From the NCBI GenBank assembly GCA_900557175.1, contig USSL01000008.1, positions 1-19,493 on the forward strand: a stretch of DNA of 19,493 bases, given 5' to 3'. This document shows, in pieces, positions 16,077 through 19,493 of this stretch. The position numbers were made by a program, and so were the translations under genes. The DNA is from an uncultured Eubacteriales bacterium (GTDB lineage: Bacteria; Bacillota; Clostridia; Lachnospirales; Lachnospiraceae). Below the pieces are notes generated by a model, which saw only the letters and a list, made by a program, of their open reading frames with translations, did no database searches and had not been told where the DNA came from. Each line of letters begins with the position of its first letter. The stretch's first letter is position 1.

Positions 16077-17531
16077 ATGAAGATTGTATTATATTTTAAA
16101 AGACACTGGAAACTGTATACAATTATACTGGCAGTCTGTCTGATTGTAGGGCTGCTGCTTTTGGCGGTTATGGCGCCGTTTCTTGGCTATAAAAAGGTGA
16201 GCGAGACTACAAAAAATAATTTTTCAATGAGCCGGTTTTATCATGAAGATGAAGGCGTTGACAGGGCAATGCTGATGGAGACGAATATGAGCGCATGGGA
16301 AGAACGTATTCGTCTGATGAACCAGGCGAAAGAGCGGATTATTTTATCAACCTTCGATATGCGTGAGGGTGAGAGTACAAAGGACATTGCGGCAATGCTT
16401 CTTAAAAAAGCGGATGAAGGTGTTAAGGTCAGCATATTGGTCGATGGCGTCAGCGGTTTCTTAAGAATGAATGGCCGGGAATTTTTCTACGCGCTTTCCT
16501 CACACCCGAATATTGAGATTAAAATTTATAATATGCTTAATATTTTACAGCCGTGGAAAACACAGGGGCGGATGCACGACAAATATGTGATCGTTGATGA
16601 GAAAGCCTTTATCCTCGGCGGGCGAAATACATTTGATTATTTTATCGGAAATTATCCGACGGACGGCATGAGCTATGACAGAGAGGTGCTTATTTACAAT
16701 ACGGCAGAGCAAAGAACTGCGGAAAATGAAAGTGCACTCTATCAGGTTGAGGAATATTTTAAAAGTGTATGGGAAAAAGAGGAATGTACGTATTTTCATG
16801 ATGATGAAAAGCTTCGCGATGATGACGATGTAAAAGCACAGATTGACATGCTTTACGAGCGTTATGAAAAAATAAAAAATGAGCGCCCGGATCTTTTTGA
16901 GGACTTTGATTATTATAAGAACACGGTAGCAACAAACCATGTGGAGCTGATACACAATCCGACACACATTTACGGAAAAGAGCCTGTTGTTTTTTATGAG
17001 TTGACAGAACTTATGAAAAATGCAAAAGAAAAGGTGATTATTCATACACCGTATGCTGTCTGCAATGACTATATGTATGAGCGTCTCCGTGAAGTCAGCG
17101 GTGCTGTTGATGTGGAAATGCTTATTAATTCTGTGGAAAACGGTGATAATTTCGTTGCATCCAGTGATTATTTGAGACACAAGGATGAACTTGTAGATAC
17201 GGGGGTTCAGATTTATGAATACGACGGCGGTACCTCTTATCACGGAAAATCAGTTGTGATAGATGATGAACTGTCAATCATTGGTTCTTATAATATGGAT
17301 CTTCGAAGTACTTATGTTGATACAGAGCTGATGCTTGCAGTGCAGAGTAAAGCATTGACAGCCCAGCTTTTGGAGAAAATGGATGGCTATAAGGCAGATA
17401 GCCGAAAAGTCATTGATGAAAATACATATGAAACACCGGATCATGTACAGGTCGCCGACGTACCGTGGATGAAACGCGCCGCATGGGCTGTTGTGGGATT
17501 TTTACTGCAGCCGTTCCGCATTTTAGTGTGA
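16077..17531 (+). CDS. Phospholipase D / cardiolipin synthase-like membrane protein
   Basis: A 484-residue protein starting at the ATG at 16077 (AAGAGG at 16063-16068; an in-frame GTG at 16068 overlaps that site). One N-terminal membrane helix (about residues 12-35) anchors a cytoplasmic or surface catalytic part. It has two HKD motifs: RMHDKYVIVDEKAFILGGRN (His167, Lys169) and YHGKSVVIDDELSIIGSYN (His389, Lys391). Both are complete, so the enzyme should be active on phosphodiesters. Related proteins include cardiolipin synthases, which usually have two N-terminal helices, so the single anchor and the long acidic insert (about residues 225-290, rich in D/E/K) leave the substrate open. It is probably in an operon with the ZIP gene. 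Confidence 0.85.
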   Translation: MKIVLYFKRHWKLYTIILAVCLIVGLLLLAVMAPFLGYKKVSETTKNNFSMSRFYHEDEGVDRAMLMETNMSAWEERIRLMNQAKERIILSTFDMREGESTKDIAAMLLKKADEGVKVSILVDGVSGFLRMNGREFFYALSSHPNIEIKIYNMLNILQPWKTQGRMHDKYVIVDEKAFILGGRNTFDYFIGNYPTDGMSYDREVLIYNTAEQRTAENESALYQVEEYFKSVWEKEECTYFHDDEKLRDDDDVKAQIDMLYERYEKIKNERPDLFEDFDYYKNTVATNHVELIHNPTHIYGKEPVVFYELTELMKNAKEKVIIHTPYAVCNDYMYERLREVSGAVDVEMLINSVENGDNFVASSDYLRHKDELVDTGVQIYEYDGGTSYHGKSVVIDDELSIIGSYNMDLRSTYVDTELMLAVQSKALTAQLLEKMDGYKADSRKVIDENTYETPDHVQVADVPWMKRAAWAVVGFLLQPFRILV

Positions 17532-17591
17532 GCATGGAGGTTTGTAAGTATGTTGCAAAACGCTTACTATACACGCTGCAAACTGTACACC

Positions 17592-17664
17592 GTCCTTGCG
17601 GCTGAATATCATAAGACGATTGGCACCGTACTTCCACTTAATATGCGGATATAAGACAGTAGAT
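17592..17664 (-). repeat. Intergenic repeat, partial diverged copy E
   Basis: Read on the plus strand, GTCCTTGCGGCTGAATATCA and then TAAGACGA match the reverse complement of copy B (CCTTGCG-CTGA-ATATC-AAGAC) and the GTCCTTGC / AATATCA blocks of copy C. Farther right, AATATGCGGATAT-AAGAC resembles the AATATGCTATACGAC block of B, after about 14 extra bases. It is inverted relative to copy B, 45-50 bases away. Confidence 0.5.
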
Positions 17665-17717
17665 ATCACACTCCTGTTTAAATGTGCAGAATAGATCTGT
17701 TCGCCATTTTCTAACAG

Positions 17718-17790
17718 TCGTATAGCATATTGAAACTTCTGTCTTCGATATATCAGCGCAAGGGCGGCATATCATTTTGAAGTGACGAGC
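17718..17790 (+). repeat. Intergenic repeat, copy B
   Basis: Landmarks in order: TCGTATAGCATATTGAAAC, TTCGATATATCAGCGCAAGG, GCGGCATATCATTTTGAAGT, GACGAGC. Compared with copies A and C it lacks two bases. Within it, ACTTC can pair with GAAGT, and GATAT with ATATC, so it may fold. It lies past the 3' end of the PLD-like gene and just beyond the 3' end of the GNAT gene. Confidence 0.75.
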
Positions 17791-17828
17791 AAAAAAATAC
17801 TGTGTGCACCAAAAATCAGGCAAATAAA

Positions 17829-18344
17829 CTATTTCACTTTAAGAATATAGCTTTTTAATTCAAGTTCTTTACCGGAATCTGTGTTTAATTTCTCAAACTT
17901 TTGCTCAATAATATCATATTTTTTATTAAATTTGTGTAATAGCTTTGTGCTGCCTGTATTGCGGATATCTGCTTCATAAAAAAATTCGGTTTTATCATAT
18001 TTTGAGCATATATAGTCAAGAGCTGCATCCAAGGCCTCGTATGCATAGCCTTTATTTTGCTCAGACTCTATTATCCAAACGCCCAACTCTGGACAATCCC
18101 CAGTAAGTCCATGAATCTCAACGCTTCCAAGAAACTTATCATTCTTGGAAAGCAACGAAAATAATAATGTTTCTTCTCTAGACATTTCATCTAGAAAATC
18201 TTGTAGCATAGACCTTGCAGCTTCGACGCTTTCAAATGGATCCGGCCACTGGAATTTTGTTATTTCAACACTAAATTCGTTGTAATAATCATTCAAATAC
18301 TTCATATCAAATGGTACAATATTGATTCTCTTACTTATTACCAT
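17829..18344 (-). CDS. GNAT-family N-acetyltransferase (RimJ/RimL-like)
   Basis: A 171-residue protein starting at the ATG at 18344, 6 bases downstream of a strong AAGGAGG (18359-18353). Features of the acetyl-CoA transferase fold are present: an N-terminal RINIVPFDMKYLNDYY segment, FLGSVEIHGL on the central strands, LGVWIIESEQNKGYAYEAL as the acetyl-CoA binding turn region (Q-N-K-G-Y-A, close to the usual Q/R-x-x-G-x-G/A), and YEADIRNTGSTKLLHKF with the Asn-x-x-S late motif. It would transfer an acetyl group to an unknown amine such as a protein N-terminus or small molecule. Its codons are richer in A/T than those of its neighbours, and it is bracketed by inverted copies of the intergenic repeat, hinting at separate ancestry. 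Confidence 0.85.
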   Translation of the reverse strand: MVISKRINIVPFDMKYLNDYYNEFSVEITKFQWPDPFESVEAARSMLQDFLDEMSREETLLFSLLSKNDKFLGSVEIHGLTGDCPELGVWIIESEQNKGYAYEALDAALDYICSKYDKTEFFYEADIRNTGSTKLLHKFNKKYDIIEQKFEKLNTDSGKELELKSYILKVK

Positions 18345-18396
18345 ATATAATCCCTCCTTAAATTGGTGATACGCAGTGATCAAGTAGAAATTTGCA

Positions 18397-18479
18397 GTGT
18401 GTCACCAAAAATGATATGGATGTCCTTGCACGTAAAATATCAACAGTACAGTTTCAAATATGTTGTATCGGCAAACCTG
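18397..18479 (-). repeat. Intergenic repeat, copy C
   Basis: On the minus strand it starts about 14 bases after the degV stop. Landmarks: GGTTTGCCGATAC, CATATTTGAAAC, GATATTTTACGTGCAAGGAC, CCATATCATTTTT, GGTGACACAC. The flanking GGTGA (18406-18402) can pair with TCACC (18368-18364), making an imperfect hairpin just before the ribosome site of the GNAT gene. It therefore forms most of the leader of that gene. Confidence 0.75.
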
Positions 18480-18481
18480 CA

Positions 18482-18517
18482 CTCGAAGAAAATCACTCCG
18501 CTGCGATTTTCTTCGAG
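18482..18517 (-). terminator. Stem-loop overlapping the degV stop codon
   Basis: A 13-bp perfect inverted repeat, CTCGAAGAAAATC / GATTTTCTTCGAG, with a 10-base loop. On the minus strand the left arm encodes the SKKI residues near the end of DegV, the loop holds the last codons up to the first base of the stop codon, and the right arm begins with the other two bases of the TGA. No T-run follows the right arm directly, so it may be a weak terminator, a 3' mRNA stabiliser or a site sensitive to terminating ribosomes. Confidence 0.6.
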
Positions 18518-19362
18518 CATGCAACAGCCAGTGCGCCCGGTCCGATGTGGCATGCAACGCTTAAGGAAAGTGGGTTGACGACGATGTCGTGGTTTGGGAA
18601 AAGTTCTGAAAGTTCCGACTTAAATTCTTCGGCCATTTCGGAATTATGAGTGTAAGCGATTTCAATATGCATGTTTGAAGCCGTGCTGTCACCGAAGCGG
18701 TTTTCAAAGTCATTGGTAATTGCCTTAATCATGACGGATTTGGCTTGTTTCATCGTTCTTGCTTTTGCGAAGGCGTCCAGCTTGCCGCCCTGAATCTGAA
18801 GTACCGGTTTGATTTTAAGCAGTGTGCCGAGGGCTGCTGCTGCCGGTGTGATGCGCCCGCCCTTTTTCAGATATTTTAATGTGTCCACAGTAATATAAAT
18901 ACTGGATTCAAATTTTTCTCTTTCAAGAATGGCTTTAATGGCAGAGCCGTCCTTTCCGGCGTCGCGCAGGGCAATGGCGTCAAGCACGGATTGTCTTTGA
19001 GTTACGGAAATGCGCTGATTGTTGACAACGTGTACTTTTCCGCTGTAATCGGAAGCGAGCACGGTTGCCGTATCGCATGTGCTGCTTAAGCTGCTTGACA
19101 TTGGGATATGCACAATTTCATCGTGGTTTTCTAAAAGCTTGTCCCATAAGTCAAGAACATATTCCGGCGATGGCTGCGATGTGCTTATATTAGCGCCGGC
19201 ATCAAGGCGTGCATAGAATTCTTCCTGTGTCAGTGATATATCTTCAAGAAATGTTTTATCGTCAAAATTGAACGGCATCGGAATCACGGAAATTCCAAGC
19301 TGCTTTCCGAATGATTGGGTGATGCCGCTGTTGCTGTCTGTAATAATTGCGATTTTTTTCAT
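18493..19362 (-). CDS. DegV-family fatty-acid-binding protein
   Basis: A 289-residue protein starting at the ATG at 19362 (GGAGG at 19374-19378). MKKIAIITDSNSGI is the conserved DegV start; the family binds fatty acids and in some Firmicutes partners fatty-acid kinase. Also typical are the N-terminal domain's ISVIPMPFNFDDKTF, STSQPSPE, HIPMSSSLSSTCDTA (the lipid headgroup site), VDTLKYLKKGGRI followed by LLKIKPVLQIQGGKL, and a C-terminal HIGPGALAVA. An in-frame alternative ATG at 19416 also has a good ribosome site (GGGAGGT at 19426-19433) and would add 18 residues of no family likeness. It is divergent from the gene at the right edge. Its 3' end folds into a 13-bp stem over the stop codon. 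Confidence 0.92.
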   Translation of the reverse strand: MKKIAIITDSNSGITQSFGKQLGISVIPMPFNFDDKTFLEDISLTQEEFYARLDAGANISTSQPSPEYVLDLWDKLLENHDEIVHIPMSSSLSSTCDTATVLASDYSGKVHVVNNQRISVTQRQSVLDAIALRDAGKDGSAIKAILEREKFESSIYITVDTLKYLKKGGRITPAAAALGTLLKIKPVLQIQGGKLDAFAKARTMKQAKSVMIKAITNDFENRFGDSTASNMHIEIAYTHNSEMAEEFKSELSELFPNHDIVVNPLSLSVACHIGPGALAVACSKKIAAE

Positions 19363-19456
19363 AAAAGTGAGTTCCTCCCTTAATATGCATGTATAAGGAC
19401 GCGATATTTGTTTCATATTAACATGACCTCCCTGAAATGTAAAGGGAGAAAATACC

Positions 19457-19493
19457 TTGACAAACGATAAAATCGTCATCAAAGGTGCCCGCG
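19457..19493 (+). CDS. uvrA: Start of a gene resembling uvrA (excinuclease ABC subunit A), partial
   Basis: A TTG at 19457 preceded by AAAGGGAG (19441-19448, 8-base spacing) opens the frame M-T-N-D-K-I-V-I-K-G-A-R, cut by the window edge. DKIVIKGAR is how many UvrA proteins begin, just before the HNLKNI segment. UvrA is the ATPase that finds DNA damage in nucleotide excision repair. Only 12 codons are visible, so this rests on a short motif plus a well-placed ribosome site. The gene is divergent from degV, with 94 bases between starts. No clear SOS box is seen in that gap. Confidence 0.62.
   Translation, partial: MTNDKIVIKGAR

Larger units (their letters stand above)
17532..17828. other. Gene-free region between the PLD-like and GNAT genes
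   Basis: About 300 bases between convergent genes. It contains a partial copy (17592-17664) and a fuller copy (17718-17790) of the intergenic repeat in opposite orientations. A 34-codon frame (17550-17654) has a fair ribosome site (GGAGG at 17536-17540), but it overlaps the partial repeat and resembles no protein I know, so I do not call it a gene. No T-run terminator is seen for the PLD-like gene. Confidence 0.6.

Noticed and set aside
16545..17243. Antisense open frame of 232 codons within the PLD-like gene.
   Set aside because: The sense strand carries both HKD motifs. The antisense product is a low-complexity Ile/Phe/His-rich shadow.
17550..17654. 34-codon frame with GGAGG upstream, after the PLD-like gene.
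   Set aside because: It overlaps the partial intergenic repeat and has no recognisable protein features. Noted in case related genomes conserve it.
17638..17823. 61-codon minus-strand frame spanning repeat copy B.
   Set aside because: Copies A and C are not open in the matching way, B is shifted by an indel, and differences between copies do not favour third codon positions. A repeat is the better reading.
13415..18479. Intergenic repeats as integron attC sites or a CRISPR array.
   Set aside because: The copies are kilobases apart and in mixed orientations, lack paired GTTRRRY/RYYYAAC core sites, and have no integrase, Cas gene or regular spacers nearby.

Overview
The window looks like a chromosomal segment of a Gram-positive gut Clostridium-type bacterium, most likely a Lachnospiraceae relative (Roseburia/Butyrivibrio-like). 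This is inferred from strong AGGAGG-type ribosome binding sites, a LacI-regulated maltodextrin operon with a lipoprotein binding protein, a DegV protein, and a meso-diaminopimelate dehydrogenase. No taxonomic marker in the window fixes the genus.

Left edge (1-1202): on the minus strand, the first 42 codons of an IS66-type accessory gene and the probable IS end (CTTAC at 208-212). This end abuts an MFS transporter gene that has lost its start and first membrane helices, so the transporter looks IS-disrupted. Next (1226-7812) is a complete maltodextrin regulon: a divergent LacI-type repressor, then malQ (4-alpha-glucanotransferase), malE (lipoprotein), malF and malG. There is a clear promoter/operator region between lacI and malQ, and a strong terminator after malG. 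No ABC ATPase gene is present.

From 7860 the genes are still about alpha-glucan breakdown, but codon choice changes sharply. They are a type I pullulanase, a second malQ and an amylo-alpha-1,6-glucosidase (debranching) gene, closely spaced. Together the two blocks would import maltodextrins, remove alpha-1,6 branches and disproportionate the chains. No promoter fits between the malG terminator and the pullulanase, so this junction is notable.

Right part (13409-19493): meso-diaminopimelate dehydrogenase and a tiny four-helix membrane protein with two H-x13-H pairs (minus strand), then a ZIP metal transporter and a phospholipase D/cardiolipin synthase-like protein (plus strand). These are followed by a GNAT acetyltransferase and DegV (minus strand). 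The first bases of a gene reading like uvrA, with a TTG start, run off the right edge.

The least explained signal is a family of intergenic repeats of about 75-80 bp (13415-13497, 17718-17790, 18397-18479, and a partial copy at 17592-17664). The copies lie between genes, usually just past a 3' end, and inverted copies flank the AT-rich GNAT gene. I do not recognise this element.
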